Notes under the pieces: model-generated
Seen by the model: the letters and a program-made list of their open reading frames with translations, nothing else
Database searches by the model: none
What the model was told of the DNA's origin: nothing
Translations under genes and position numbers: made by a program
Source: Albibacterium sp035514885
GTDB lineage: Bacteria; Bacteroidota; Bacteroidia; Sphingobacteriales; Sphingobacteriaceae
Length of the DNA: 64,000 nt
Assembly (NCBI RefSeq): GCF_035514885.1
Contig: NZ_DATJCH010000024.1
Coordinates: 372,001-436,000, forward strand
Direction of reading: 5' to 3'
Shown here: piece by piece, positions 25,446 to 34,030 of the stretch
Layout of the letters: each line of letters opens with the position of its first letter
How positions within the stretch are numbered: the stretch's first letter is position 1

Positions 25446-26927
25446 ATGACCCCAATTATACTATTAAGCTTCCTGATCGTTTATTTTACCGTTCTTGTGG
25501 GTGTAGCACATCTTACCTCCCGTAAGAAGTCGGATAATTCTGCTTTTTTCTCTGCTAATAAAAATTCGAAATGGTATATCGTTGCCTTTGGGATGATTGG
25601 GACAGCACTCTCGGGAGTAACATTCATTTCAGTTCCGGGTGCTGTAGGAGGAGGTAGTTTTAGCTATTTTCAATTTGTTTTGGGTAATGCTGTTGGCTAT
25701 GTAATTGTTGCTTTTGTTTTATTGCCGCTTTACTATCGGATGAACCTTGTCTCTATTTATACGTATTTGGAGCAACGATTTGGTCATATGAGCTATAAGA
25801 GCGGTGCCATGATTTTCTTGATATCGAGAACGATTGGTTCTGCGTTTCGTTTGTATTTAGTGGCAATTATTCTTCAACGTTTTATTTTTGATGCATGGAA
25901 TGTGCCTTTTGCGGTGACTATAATAATTTGTTTGACATTGATTTGGATATATACACATAAGGGGGGATTGAAGACGATTATTATAACAGACCTTTTGCAA
26001 ACATTTTTCTTGTTGTTTTCAGTAGTTCTTTCTATTTATTTTATTGCACAAAGTTTGAATATGAACTTCGTGGAAACTTTTGACGCTATAAAGGAAAGTA
26101 CGTATTCGAAGATCTTTTTCTGGGATAACTTCATGGGGGATACGAAGAATTTCTTTAAACTTTTTCTGGGAGGAGTGTTTGTAACCTTAGCGATGTTTGG
26201 CTTGGATCAGGATATGATGCAAAAGAATATCAGTATGAAGACGATTGGTGAAGCACAGAAGAATATGCTCTCTTTCACACTCGTTTTTGTGGTTATTAAT
26301 ATATTTTTCTTGTCGGTTGGTGCCATGCTTTATTTATATGCTGCTCAAAATAATATCGATGTTGCAGCGCTGCCTACTCCGGATCATCTATTTCCTGAAA
26401 TCGCATTAAATTACTTGCCTATTTTACCGGGTATCATTTTTATGATGGGTCTTACGGCTGCAACATTTGCAACAACAGATTCTGCATTAACGGCTCTAAC
26501 GACATCGTTCTGTGTTGACTTTTTGAATTTTCATAAGAAGGAGAACCCCAATGATCCAAAACTGGTTAGACAAAGGACTTCTGTTCACGTAGGTTTTTCG
26601 ATCTTGATGCTATTGGTGATTCTGGGATTTAGGGTAATTAATGATGATTCTGTTGTAACGGCAATTTTTACTGCAGCAGGATATACATATGGGCCTTTGC
26701 TGGGGCTTTTTGTGTTTGGAATGTTTACCAATCGGGCAGTAAGAGATTCATTGGTGCCATACATCTGTATTTTATCACCTGTTTTGCTTTATGGTTTGAA
26801 GCTATTATTGGAGAGTACAGTGGGTTATGGAATGAGCTTCGAGTTAATTGTTATCAATGCGTTCTTAACGTGGGCTATACTTCTTATAACAAGTAAGCCG
26901 GGACTTAAGGTTCCACTTAAATTTTAA
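25446..26927 (+). CDS. Sodium:solute symporter (SSS family), probable MurNAc/amino-sugar importer
   Basis: A 493-residue inner-membrane protein with about 13 membrane segments and the SSS layout: SDNSAFFSANKNSKWYIVAFGMIGTALSGVTFISVPG (abbreviated) at the N-terminus, the VSIYTYLEQRFG motif near residue 100, and TAATFATTDSALTALTTSFCVDF near residues 338-360. The 13-base gap after murQ and its place behind namZ suggest it brings MurNAc or a related amino sugar into the cytoplasm with Na+. That specificity is inferred from context. The operon ends at a 23-bp terminator stem. Confidence 0.88.
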   Translation: MTPIILLSFLIVYFTVLVGVAHLTSRKKSDNSAFFSANKNSKWYIVAFGMIGTALSGVTFISVPGAVGGGSFSYFQFVLGNAVGYVIVAFVLLPLYYRMNLVSIYTYLEQRFGHMSYKSGAMIFLISRTIGSAFRLYLVAIILQRFIFDAWNVPFAVTIIICLTLIWIYTHKGGLKTIIITDLLQTFFLLFSVVLSIYFIAQSLNMNFVETFDAIKESTYSKIFFWDNFMGDTKNFFKLFLGGVFVTLAMFGLDQDMMQKNISMKTIGEAQKNMLSFTLVFVVINIFFLSVGAMLYLYAAQNNIDVAALPTPDHLFPEIALNYLPILPGIIFMMGLTAATFATTDSALTALTTSFCVDFLNFHKKENPNDPKLVRQRTSVHVGFSILMLLVILGFRVINDDSVVTAIFTAAGYTYGPLLGLFVFGMFTNRAVRDSLVPYICILSPVLLYGLKLLLESTVGYGMSFELIVINAFLTWAILLITSKPGLKVPLKF

Positions 26928-26937
26928 TAGATTAAGG

Positions 26938-26986
26938 TATATAAAAGCAAAGGCTGGATCATTGATCCAGCCTTTGCTTTTATATA
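26938..26986. terminator. Bidirectional terminator with 23-bp perfect stem
   Basis: Positions 26938-26960 pair perfectly with 26964-26986 around a 3-base loop (ATT). A- and T-rich ends on both sides suit the symporter (plus) and the convergent typA (minus). It is the longest perfect stem in the window. Confidence 0.92.
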
Positions 26987-26997
26987 AAAAAAACTTG

Positions 26998-28803
26998 TTA
27001 TTGGTACTTCTTAGAGTTTACTTTACGGTCTGCCTCGCGAAGATGTATTTTACGCATACGGATACTTTTTGGTGTAACCTCAATATATTCGTCACCTTGT
27101 ATATACTCCATTGATTCTTCTAATGAGAATTTAATAGCAGGAGCAATGCGGGTATTATCGTCTGTTCCGGAAGCACGCATGTTGGTTAATTGTTTTCCTT
27201 TGGTGATATTGATTGTTAAATCATTATCACGGATATGTTCTCCAACAATTTGACCTTCATAAATATCAACACCTGGATCGATAAAGAAGCGACCACGATC
27301 TTGTAATTTATCAATAGCGTAAGCTGTTGTCGTGCCTTTTTCCATTGAAATCAATACACCGCTTAATCTTCCTGGAATAACTCCCTTCCAAGGTTCGTAA
27401 TCTTTAAAACGGTGAGCCATTACTGCTTCTCCTGCTGTAGCGGTTAAAACGTTATTACGTAAACCAATGATTCCACGTGCAGGGATTTCAAATTCTAAAT
27501 GTTGTAAGGTTCCTTTGGTTTCCATTACAAGAAGTTCTCCTTTACGTTGGGTAACTAACTCGATAACCTTACCGGCAACTTCTGCAGGAACGTCTACAGT
27601 TAATACTTCAATAGGCTCACACTTCTTACCATCAATTTCTTTGATAATTACTTGTGGTTGGCCAACTTGAAGCTCATAGCCTTCACGTCGCATGGTTTCA
27701 ATTAAAACTGAAAGATGCAGAATACCACGACCATATACTAAGAACGCATCAGCTGAGTCTGTTGGGACAACTTTTAAGGCCAGGTTCTTTTCCATTTCTT
27801 TGTATAAACGATCGTGCAAATGGCGCGATGTTACAAATTTACCTTCCTTTCCAAAGAAAGGAGAGTTGTTGATGGTGAATAGCATGTTCATTGTCGGCTC
27901 ATCGATGTGAATTACCTCCAATTGTTCTGGATTTTCAAAGTCGGCAATGGTATCGCCAATATCGAAACCGTCAATTCCTACTACTGCACAAATATCACCG
28001 GCTTTTACTTCGGATACTTTTAGTTTTCCTAAACCTACAAATGTGTGAAGTTCTTTAACTCGGGATTTGATGATTTTTCCATCACGCTTCATTAATGAAA
28101 CAGGTTGGTTCTCTTTTATAACCCCTCTAGCAACACGTCCAACTGCAATACGGCCAACAAAAGATGAGTAATCTAATGATGTGATTTGCATTTGAAGAGT
28201 ACCTTCGTTTATTGGAGCGGCTGGGATGAATTCTAAAATTGCGTCTAATAGAGGGACGAAATCTTCGGTTGGTTTTTGCCAATCTGTTGACATCCATCCT
28301 TGTTTGGATGAACCGTATAATACCGGGAAGTTTAATTGTTCGTCGTTGGCATCTAAACTGAAGAATAATTCCCACACTGCTTCATAAACTTCTTCGGGAC
28401 GACAGTTCTCTTTATCAACTTTATTTACAACAACAATAGGTTTTAGGCCTAGTGCAAGTGCTTTTTGAGTTACAAAACGAGTTTGAGGCATTGGTCCTTC
28501 AAAAGCATCTACGAGAAGGATTACTCCATCTGCCATTTTTAAAACACGCTCAACTTCTCCTCCAAAGTCGGCGTGACCAGGAGTATCAATGATATTGATC
28601 TTAACGTCTTTGTACTGAATAGAAACGTTTTTCGAAACAATAGTAATTCCTCGTTCACGTTCAAGGTCATTGTTGTCAAGAATTAAAACACCGCTTTGTT
28701 CGTTGTCACGAAAAAGATGTGTAGAGTGTAGGATTTTGTCAACAAGGGTAGTTTTTCCGTGGTCAACGTGGGCAATGATTGCTATATTTCTGATTTTCTG
28801 CAT
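26998..28803 (-). CDS. typA: Translational GTPase TypA/BipA
   Basis: A 601-residue ribosome-associated GTPase that helps 50S assembly, especially at low temperature or under stress. The G domain shows AHVDHGKTT (11-19), the G3 motif DTPGHADF near 74-81 and NKVDKE near 128-133. EF-G-like domains II, III and V follow, then the BipA-specific C-terminal domain with RFKDYEPWKG and GTTTAYAIDKLQDRG. It has a TATCTTTG box at 28836-28843 and a 32-base leader, and stands alone. Length is normal. Confidence 0.96.
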   Translation of the reverse strand: MQKIRNIAIIAHVDHGKTTLVDKILHSTHLFRDNEQSGVLILDNNDLERERGITIVSKNVSIQYKDVKINIIDTPGHADFGGEVERVLKMADGVILLVDAFEGPMPQTRFVTQKALALGLKPIVVVNKVDKENCRPEEVYEAVWELFFSLDANDEQLNFPVLYGSSKQGWMSTDWQKPTEDFVPLLDAILEFIPAAPINEGTLQMQITSLDYSSFVGRIAVGRVARGVIKENQPVSLMKRDGKIIKSRVKELHTFVGLGKLKVSEVKAGDICAVVGIDGFDIGDTIADFENPEQLEVIHIDEPTMNMLFTINNSPFFGKEGKFVTSRHLHDRLYKEMEKNLALKVVPTDSADAFLVYGRGILHLSVLIETMRREGYELQVGQPQVIIKEIDGKKCEPIEVLTVDVPAEVAGKVIELVTQRKGELLVMETKGTLQHLEFEIPARGIIGLRNNVLTATAGEAVMAHRFKDYEPWKGVIPGRLSGVLISMEKGTTTAYAIDKLQDRGRFFIDPGVDIYEGQIVGEHIRDNDLTINITKGKQLTNMRASGTDDNTRIAPAIKFSLEESMEYIQGDEYIEVTPKSIRMRKIHLREADRKVNSKKYQ

Positions 28804-28835
28804 TTTATCGGTAATAGGATACTCGAAATTTTTCG

Positions 28836-28843
28836 CAAAGATA
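28836..28843 (-). promoter_or_regulatory. -7 box TATCTTTG (typA)
   Basis: On the minus strand this is TATCTTTG, matching TAnnTTTG, 32 bases before the typA ATG. No clear TTG lies 19-21 bases further upstream. Confidence 0.5.
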
Positions 28844-28942
28844 GTTATTAGGATTGGAAAAATTTGTTAGCGGTCTTGTTTTTTTTATGATGTACCTTTA
28901 TTTTTTTTATATGAATCTGACAAATGCATGCTTTTGATTCAC

Positions 28943-28950
28943 TAAGTTTG
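28943..28950 (+). promoter_or_regulatory. -7 box TAAGTTTG (Cys-rich membrane protein gene)
   Basis: TAAGTTTG matches TAnnTTTG and ends four bases before the ATG at 28955, implying a leaderless transcript. Confidence 0.55.
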
Positions 28951-28954
28951 TAAT

Positions 28955-29113
28955 ATGGACATCCAATTGATACTCGTATTAGCTCTGTTTGGAATAGCAG
29001 TATTGTACCTTATCCGGACGGTTTATCTAAATATTAAACCTTCGAAGAAAGGTGGGGCATGTAAGACTTGTAATGCTTGCAGCGATTTTGCTGAGCCTAT
29101 AAAGGAAAAGTAG
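28955..29113 (+). CDS. FeoB-associated Cys-rich membrane protein (short gene)
   Basis: A 52-residue protein easily missed because of its size. It begins MDIQLILVLALFGIAVLYLI, one membrane helix (about 3-21), followed by a basic linker and the cysteine cluster CKTCNAC (36-42), then an acidic end. This is the layout of the FeoB-associated Cys-rich family (PF12669), thought to assist ferrous iron uptake or a membrane metal site. No feoB lies in this window. A TAAGTTTG promoter box directly upstream supports it as a real gene. It stops four bases before the convergent ispF stop. Confidence 0.82.
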   Translation: MDIQLILVLALFGIAVLYLIRTVYLNIKPSKKGGACKTCNACSDFAEPIKEK

Positions 29114-29116
29114 ATA

Positions 29117-29593
29117 TTACTTTGTAATTAAGCAAACGGCGTAAGCAACCAAACCCTCTTCTCGGCCAATAAATCCCATTGTCTCATTTGTCGTTGCTTT
29201 AATTGAGATATCATCTGTGCTAAGACCTGTAGCCAAACTTATGTTGTTCTTCATCTCTGAAATGTAAGGTTTTATTTTAGGAGCTTCTATACAAAGCATT
29301 GCATCGATGTTCCCAATTCCCCATCCCTTTTCTTTTAACAAATTTACACAGTGTTCTAACAGTATTGTACTGCGGATATCTTTCCATTTTGGATCTGTAT
29401 TTGGAAAGTGATATCCGATATCCTCTAGATTCGCCGCGCCTAGAATAGCATCACATATGGCATGAACAAGAACATCTGCGTCGGAATGACCGAATGCTCC
29501 TGAATGATGTTCGAGTTGAACACCTCCTATGATGAATGGATGATTTTCTTTTAACTGGTGTACATCAAACCCGAATCCTACTTTAATCTTCAT
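29117..29593 (-). CDS. ispF: 2-C-methyl-D-erythritol 2,4-cyclodiphosphate synthase
   Basis: IspF makes the cyclic diphosphate of the non-mevalonate isoprenoid pathway. The 158-residue protein has the metal ligands Asp10 and His12 in FGFDVHQL and His44 in HSDADVLVHAICDA, plus EDIGYHFP and a TTNETMGFIGREEG C-terminal motif. It is a cytoplasmic trimer in other bacteria. It lies 78 bases after glmS on the same strand and may be read from the same transcript; a CAAGAAT/ATTCTTG inverted pair (29640-29671) sits between them. Length is normal. Confidence 0.96.
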   Translation of the reverse strand: MKIKVGFGFDVHQLKENHPFIIGGVQLEHHSGAFGHSDADVLVHAICDAILGAANLEDIGYHFPNTDPKWKDIRSTILLEHCVNLLKEKGWGIGNIDAMLCIEAPKIKPYISEMKNNISLATGLSTDDISIKATTNETMGFIGREEGLVAYAVCLITK

Positions 29594-29671
29594 GTTTTTT
29601 ACTTATTGCATCAAACATATATAATTGAATCTTAGGAAACAAGAATATTGCACTGATGAGCATGATTCTTG

Positions 29672-31510
29672 CTATTCAACAGTAACCGACTTTGCCAGGT
29701 TGCGTGGTTGATCAACGTTACAGCCTCGTAAAAGAGCAACATGATAAGCAAGTAATTGTAAAGGTATGGTAGCTAACAAAGGAAGAAAAGCATCGTTTGC
29801 ATCTGGAATTTCAATTACGTAATCAGCACTTTCACGAACGTCAACATCGCCTTTGGTTACAATGGCAATTACTTTTCCTTTACGTGCCTTTACCTCTTGA
29901 ATATTACTTACAACCTTTTCGTATGAACTGCTTTTTGTAGCGATAACTACAACCGGGAATCCTTCGTCGATTAAGGCTATGGGACCATGTTTCATTTCGG
30001 CTGCCGGATATCCTTCTGCATGGATATATGATATTTCTTTGAGTTTTAAAGCTCCTTCCAAGGCTATAGGAAAGCCGATTCCACGACCTAAATATAGACT
30101 GTTGCTTATATCTTTAATATCTTCGGCTATGTATTTAGTTGCTTCTTCTGTTTCTAAACATTCTTTGATTAAATCCGGAATGCTATCTAGCTCGGTTAAT
30201 AAAACCTGAAGAGCAGAAGGCTTTATTTTTTCTTTTAATTGAGCAATGTAGAAAGCAATTAAAGTTAAAACTGTAACCTGCGCGGTAAAGGCTTTAGTAG
30301 AAGCTACACCTATTTCAGGCCCTGCATGAGTATAAACTCCTGCGTCTGTGAACCGGGTTATTGAGGAGCCTGCTACGTTGCAAATTCCGAAAATGGTTGC
30401 TCCACGTTCTTTGGCTATTTCTAATGCTGCTAATGTGTCGGCTGTTTCTCCTGACTGGGAGATAGCCATAACGATATCATTCTCTGAAATGATAGGGTTT
30501 CGATATCTGAATTCTGAGGCATATTCTACCTCAACAGGAATACGTGCGTATTCTTCTATTAAATATTCACCAACCAGACCTGCATGCCATGATGTGCCAC
30601 AGGCGATGATGATAATGCGATTGGCGGTTTTTAATTTTTCATCGAAATCTTTTAGCCCGCCTAATTGTATTTTTCCTTCATTCGGATAAATTCTGCCACG
30701 CATACAATCGCGTACAGTAATAGCTTGTTCATGAATTTCTTTTAGCATGAAATGTTCGTAGCCACCTTTTTCGAGCATTTCAAGCTTTAATTCTAATTTA
30801 TGGATTGAAGGAGTTTGTATTTCATTTTGTACTGTTCGAATTTCAATTCCACTGCATGTAATGGTAGCAATTTCAAGATCCTTAAGATAAATGATGTTTT
30901 GTGTGTACTCAATAATTGGGGAAGCATCTGAACCAATAATGTATTCACCTTCACCAACGCCGATTACTAACGGACTGCCCTTGCGAGCTGCTACGAGTTG
31001 ATCAGGTTGTTCTTTATCTACAACCACGATTGCATAGGCTCCAATTACTTTCGTTAAGGCTAAACGAACAGCTTCTGTGAGATCACATTGTTCTTGTACC
31101 TGGAGATCTTCAATAAGGTGGATAAGAACTTCTGTGTCGGTATCGCTTTCAAAAACGTGCCCGTTGCTGATCAAAGTTTCCTTTAGAATTGCATAATTCT
31201 CAATAATCCCGTTATGAACGATGGCTAATCGATTGTTGCCAGAAGAATGGGGGTGTGCATTCCGGTCAGATGGTTCTCCATGCGTAGCCCATCTTGTGTG
31301 ACCAATACCAACGGTTCCGCTTAAATCTTTATCAGCTGCATAGGTTTCTAGAACGGATACTTTTCCAGCCTTTTTAAAGGTGTTTATTTGATCTGGTTTA
31401 ACAAGTGCAATACCGGCACTGTCATATCCTCTATATTCTAATCGTTTTAATCCTTTTATTATGATTGGCCAAGCTTGTTTCTGACCGATGTAACCGACAA
31501 TACCACACAT
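29672..31510 (-). CDS. glmS: Glutamine--fructose-6-phosphate aminotransferase
   Basis: GlmS makes glucosamine-6-phosphate from fructose-6-phosphate and glutamine, the first step to UDP-GlcNAc for peptidoglycan and LPS. The 612-residue protein begins with the processed MCGIVGYIG (catalytic Cys2) of the Ntn glutaminase domain, which also has GHTRWATHG and a HNGIIENY stretch. Two SIS domains follow from about residue 290 (ACGTSWHA, SQSGETADT, STKAFTAQ), and it ends in DQPRNLAKSVTVE. A terminator-like hairpin 24 bases upstream (31535-31556) suggests attenuation; no promoter box is seen between it and the start. Confidence 0.97.
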   Translation of the reverse strand: MCGIVGYIGQKQAWPIIIKGLKRLEYRGYDSAGIALVKPDQINTFKKAGKVSVLETYAADKDLSGTVGIGHTRWATHGEPSDRNAHPHSSGNNRLAIVHNGIIENYAILKETLISNGHVFESDTDTEVLIHLIEDLQVQEQCDLTEAVRLALTKVIGAYAIVVVDKEQPDQLVAARKGSPLVIGVGEGEYIIGSDASPIIEYTQNIIYLKDLEIATITCSGIEIRTVQNEIQTPSIHKLELKLEMLEKGGYEHFMLKEIHEQAITVRDCMRGRIYPNEGKIQLGGLKDFDEKLKTANRIIIIACGTSWHAGLVGEYLIEEYARIPVEVEYASEFRYRNPIISENDIVMAISQSGETADTLAALEIAKERGATIFGICNVAGSSITRFTDAGVYTHAGPEIGVASTKAFTAQVTVLTLIAFYIAQLKEKIKPSALQVLLTELDSIPDLIKECLETEEATKYIAEDIKDISNSLYLGRGIGFPIALEGALKLKEISYIHAEGYPAAEMKHGPIALIDEGFPVVVIATKSSSYEKVVSNIQEVKARKGKVIAIVTKGDVDVRESADYVIEIPDANDAFLPLLATIPLQLLAYHVALLRGCNVDQPRNLAKSVTVE

Positions 31511-31534
31511 ATATTTTAGTTATGAAAAAAACAA

Positions 31535-31556
31535 AAGTCGGAAAAAACTCCGACTT
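31535..31556 (-). terminator. Terminator or attenuator between the DUF4270 gene and glmS
   Basis: AAGTCGGA (31535-31542) and TCCGACTT (31549-31556) form a perfect 8-bp stem. On the minus strand it is followed by TTGTTTTTTTC, so it ends transcription coming from the DUF4270 gene. The T-run ends only about 12 bases before the glmS ATG. Confidence 0.75.
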
Positions 31557-31600
31557 CTAATGTGATTTTTTGAAAAAAATGGAATGTGTTTTATGAATAT

Positions 31601-33019
31601 CTATTTCGCCTTTGTGTAATAGATATTCAGTTTCATTTTATGGGCCTCGTTACTATTCCCACCCAATATTGCTCGATAGCCTGAATAAACATTGAGTTCA
31701 TAAGGGACTATGGTTTTCTCAACATTTGATGCCGGGGCAACATAAAAGGTACTATTGTTGATTTTACTTTTTAGGATATCCTGGATATAGGATGTAAGTA
31801 TAAACGTGTAACTTTTTTTGTCTTTATCATACACTCCACCAAAAGCTAATCCAAAGCTTCTTGGATCGCGGACGTTACGTGTCTCTCCTGTAGAAAGGGT
31901 AACTGTACGAGTATCCCCATCTGGCAAAGGTACACGTTGACCCGCAATATCTTCCCGATATAGCGTTAGTCTAGGTGCTTGTTTAGTGAAAGCTGTCCCC
32001 GTAGCATCTGTATCGGTATAGATTATTAATTCTGCTTTGTTAATGATCAGATTTTGATCTTTTAAAGAAGAAAGTGTTGGTAGAGATAGTTTAGTTCGTA
32101 GACCTGCCGGAGATTGTACATAAACGGTCTCAAAGTTTCCCTCAGGATTAGCTAGCTGATCTGTGACTGCGGTAGAATATTCGTTAGAAAGAGAAGAAAC
32201 AGCATTTTGGGCACTCACGGAATAGGATTTGATTTTCTGGTCTGTAGAACCAGGTAATTTGTAATAAACCATAAGCCCGTTTTGATTGCTATTGATTGCT
32301 AAATGGACAATCCCGCCAATTCCGGTTTGTGCTGATTTATTAATACTCACCTGGAAGCCTTTTATCCGATTCTGAAAAAATGTGTTGTTGGCAAAGGTCG
32401 CTGAATCAAGATTTCCATCAAACAGTTTTTTAATTTTGTTAGCATCCAATGGTATGCGTAATTGAGGGCCAACTTTGATGACAGTATCTTTCGAACTAAT
32501 TATCGTATGGATTCGAATACTATCTCGATATGCAAATTTATTAAGTGTTTTGCTTCCGAATATCTCTGCTTCAACTGCCCATGCTTCATCGCTTGGGTAA
32601 TCTTTATTAAAGTCAAAAGGAGCACTTAGTTGTTTTACTTCGACTGTTGTAGTTGAATTTAAGGAGTCCCCGAAAAAGTCTACCCCGTAATCAAATACCA
32701 TAATAGCTGAATCAATGATTGCATTGGCAGGTATACGAGAATCACTCGCAGCAACTTCGTTTAAGGCCAGTTGAATGCTAGCACTGCTTTCGCCGATAGT
32801 AGGATCTTTTAAATAACCTAGAGGATGCTGATAGGAGCCTTTTGTAGAGGTACTGCTTTCTTTAACTGTAACAGCAGAAATAGGTAGATCATCAATTAGA
32901 GCTCCCTGTATTTGATCATCTGGATTAACGTCTAAGCCTACTTTTGATGGGTTTTCACAACCACTTAAAATAAAGAGACTTATCAACAAGGTTAATAAGT
33001 CTCGGAAATAATATTTCAT
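31601..33019 (-). CDS. DUF4270 family lipoprotein
   Basis: A 472-residue exported lipoprotein with lipobox ILSGC (lipidated Cys near residue 21) and the VGLDVNPDDQIQGALIDD start typical of the DUF4270 family, found in Bacteroidota. Repeated beta-rich segments such as AIIDSAIMVFDYG and LIINKAELIIYTD suggest two beta-sandwich units. Function is unknown; a surface or periplasmic role is likely. It lies 27 bases after the glycogen-synthase-like gene on the same strand and is probably co-transcribed with it. A terminator follows. Confidence 0.85.
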   Translation of the reverse strand: MKYYFRDLLTLLISLFILSGCENPSKVGLDVNPDDQIQGALIDDLPISAVTVKESSTSTKGSYQHPLGYLKDPTIGESSASIQLALNEVAASDSRIPANAIIDSAIMVFDYGVDFFGDSLNSTTTVEVKQLSAPFDFNKDYPSDEAWAVEAEIFGSKTLNKFAYRDSIRIHTIISSKDTVIKVGPQLRIPLDANKIKKLFDGNLDSATFANNTFFQNRIKGFQVSINKSAQTGIGGIVHLAINSNQNGLMVYYKLPGSTDQKIKSYSVSAQNAVSSLSNEYSTAVTDQLANPEGNFETVYVQSPAGLRTKLSLPTLSSLKDQNLIINKAELIIYTDTDATGTAFTKQAPRLTLYREDIAGQRVPLPDGDTRTVTLSTGETRNVRDPRSFGLAFGGVYDKDKKSYTFILTSYIQDILKSKINNSTFYVAPASNVEKTIVPYELNVYSGYRAILGGNSNEAHKMKLNIYYTKAK

Positions 33020-33046
33020 ATGTTAATATTGAAAGCTGAACGACAA

Positions 33047-33868
33047 TTATACAGTTTCGAGTTCTTCACTCGCAAATTGTTCGTAAAGGTTGCAATAATT
33101 TTCGAAATCCGTATCATTTTGGGCGTCGATAACAGGAATTTCTACGTTTTTAACAATTTTTAACAAATCCTCGTGAATGTTTTGCTCAGCTAATATAAGT
33201 GCATCAGAATAGTTGATAGCCCCTTGATAAAGACTTAGATGAGTTGCATCTTGATAAAGTGAAACATCCGTTTCCTTCATAGAAGATGTTAATGCTTTTT
33301 TAGCAAAATCGCTTCCAAGGTTTTCTTTAAAAGAGTCATTGTATAGTGAATAAATGACTTTTGAGTCTTTGTAAGTCGGATCGTCCTTATAAGAAGTTTT
33401 AAGGTAAGCTGGGATCAGTGAACTCATCCATCCATGGCAGTGAACCACATCTGGTGACCAACCTAATTTCTTAACAGTTTCTAGTGCTCCCTTGCAGAAG
33501 AAAATTGCTCGTTCGTCATTATCAGCATAAAACTTACCTCCTTTATCGTTGAATATGTATTTTCTGTTAAAGTATTCATCGTTGTCTAAGAAGTAAACTT
33601 GCATGCGAGCTGCTGGTATAGAAGCCACTTTGATAATCAACGGATTGTCATTGTTATTAACCACAATGTTCATTCCTGATAAGCGAATAACTTCATGAAG
33701 CCTATTTCTACGCTCGTTAATTGTGCCAAATCTTGGCATAAGAATTCGGATTTCAAATCCTTTTTCTTGCATTGCCTGAGGCAGTTGACGTGCAATTTCT
33801 GAAATTTTGCTTAATTCAAGGAATGGAGACATTTCATGTGTAATAAACAATATCTTTGTTTTTGCCAT
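33047..33868 (-). CDS. Short glycogen/starch synthase-like protein (GT5 N-terminal domain only)
   Basis: A 273-residue protein resembling the N-terminal half of GlgA: ILFITHEMSPF (6-16), a YFLDN stretch, and VVHCHGW near residues 140-146. It is about 200 residues shorter than GlgA and lacks the C-terminal Rossmann domain. The ADP-glucose-binding KxGGL motif is replaced by LSKIS near residues 19-23. Normal glycogen synthase activity is therefore doubtful. The start at 33868 fits the TTG-N20-TATCTTTG promoter at 33928-33958; the longer frame to 33988 would start upstream of it. It is divergent from panC. Confidence 0.8.
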   Translation of the reverse strand: MAKTKILFITHEMSPFLELSKISEIARQLPQAMQEKGFEIRILMPRFGTINERRNRLHEVIRLSGMNIVVNNNDNPLIIKVASIPAARMQVYFLDNDEYFNRKYIFNDKGGKFYADNDERAIFFCKGALETVKKLGWSPDVVHCHGWMSSLIPAYLKTSYKDDPTYKDSKVIYSLYNDSFKENLGSDFAKKALTSSMKETDVSLYQDATHLSLYQGAINYSDALILAEQNIHEDLLKIVKNVEIPVIDAQNDTDFENYCNLYEQFASEELETV

Positions 33869-33927
33869 CTCCAATAATTTTATATGTGTTTGTTTCTTTA
33901 GTAGAATATTGACTCGACTTGGTTGTG

Positions 33928-33958
33928 CAAAGATAAGCATTATCTGCCAACTTATCAA
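33928..33958 (-). promoter_or_regulatory. Promoter TTG-N20-TATCTTTG (glycogen-synthase-like gene)
   Basis: On the minus strand, TTG at 33956-33958 and TATCTTTG at 33928-33935 are 20 bases apart, a full match to the Bacteroidota promoter TTG-N19..21-TAnnTTTG. The leader is about 55 bases. Confidence 0.75.
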
Positions 33959-34030
33959 TGAATTACAAAAAAGGCTTTGTATTACCAATTGAATTTACCA
34001 CTTTTGGCGGTATTTTTTAATGAGTTAGCA

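Noticed and set aside
29640..29671. CAAGAAT/ATTCTTG pair between glmS and ispF as a terminator
   Set aside because: The stem is only 7 bp with an 18-base loop and lacks a clear T-run, so I do not call it a terminator.
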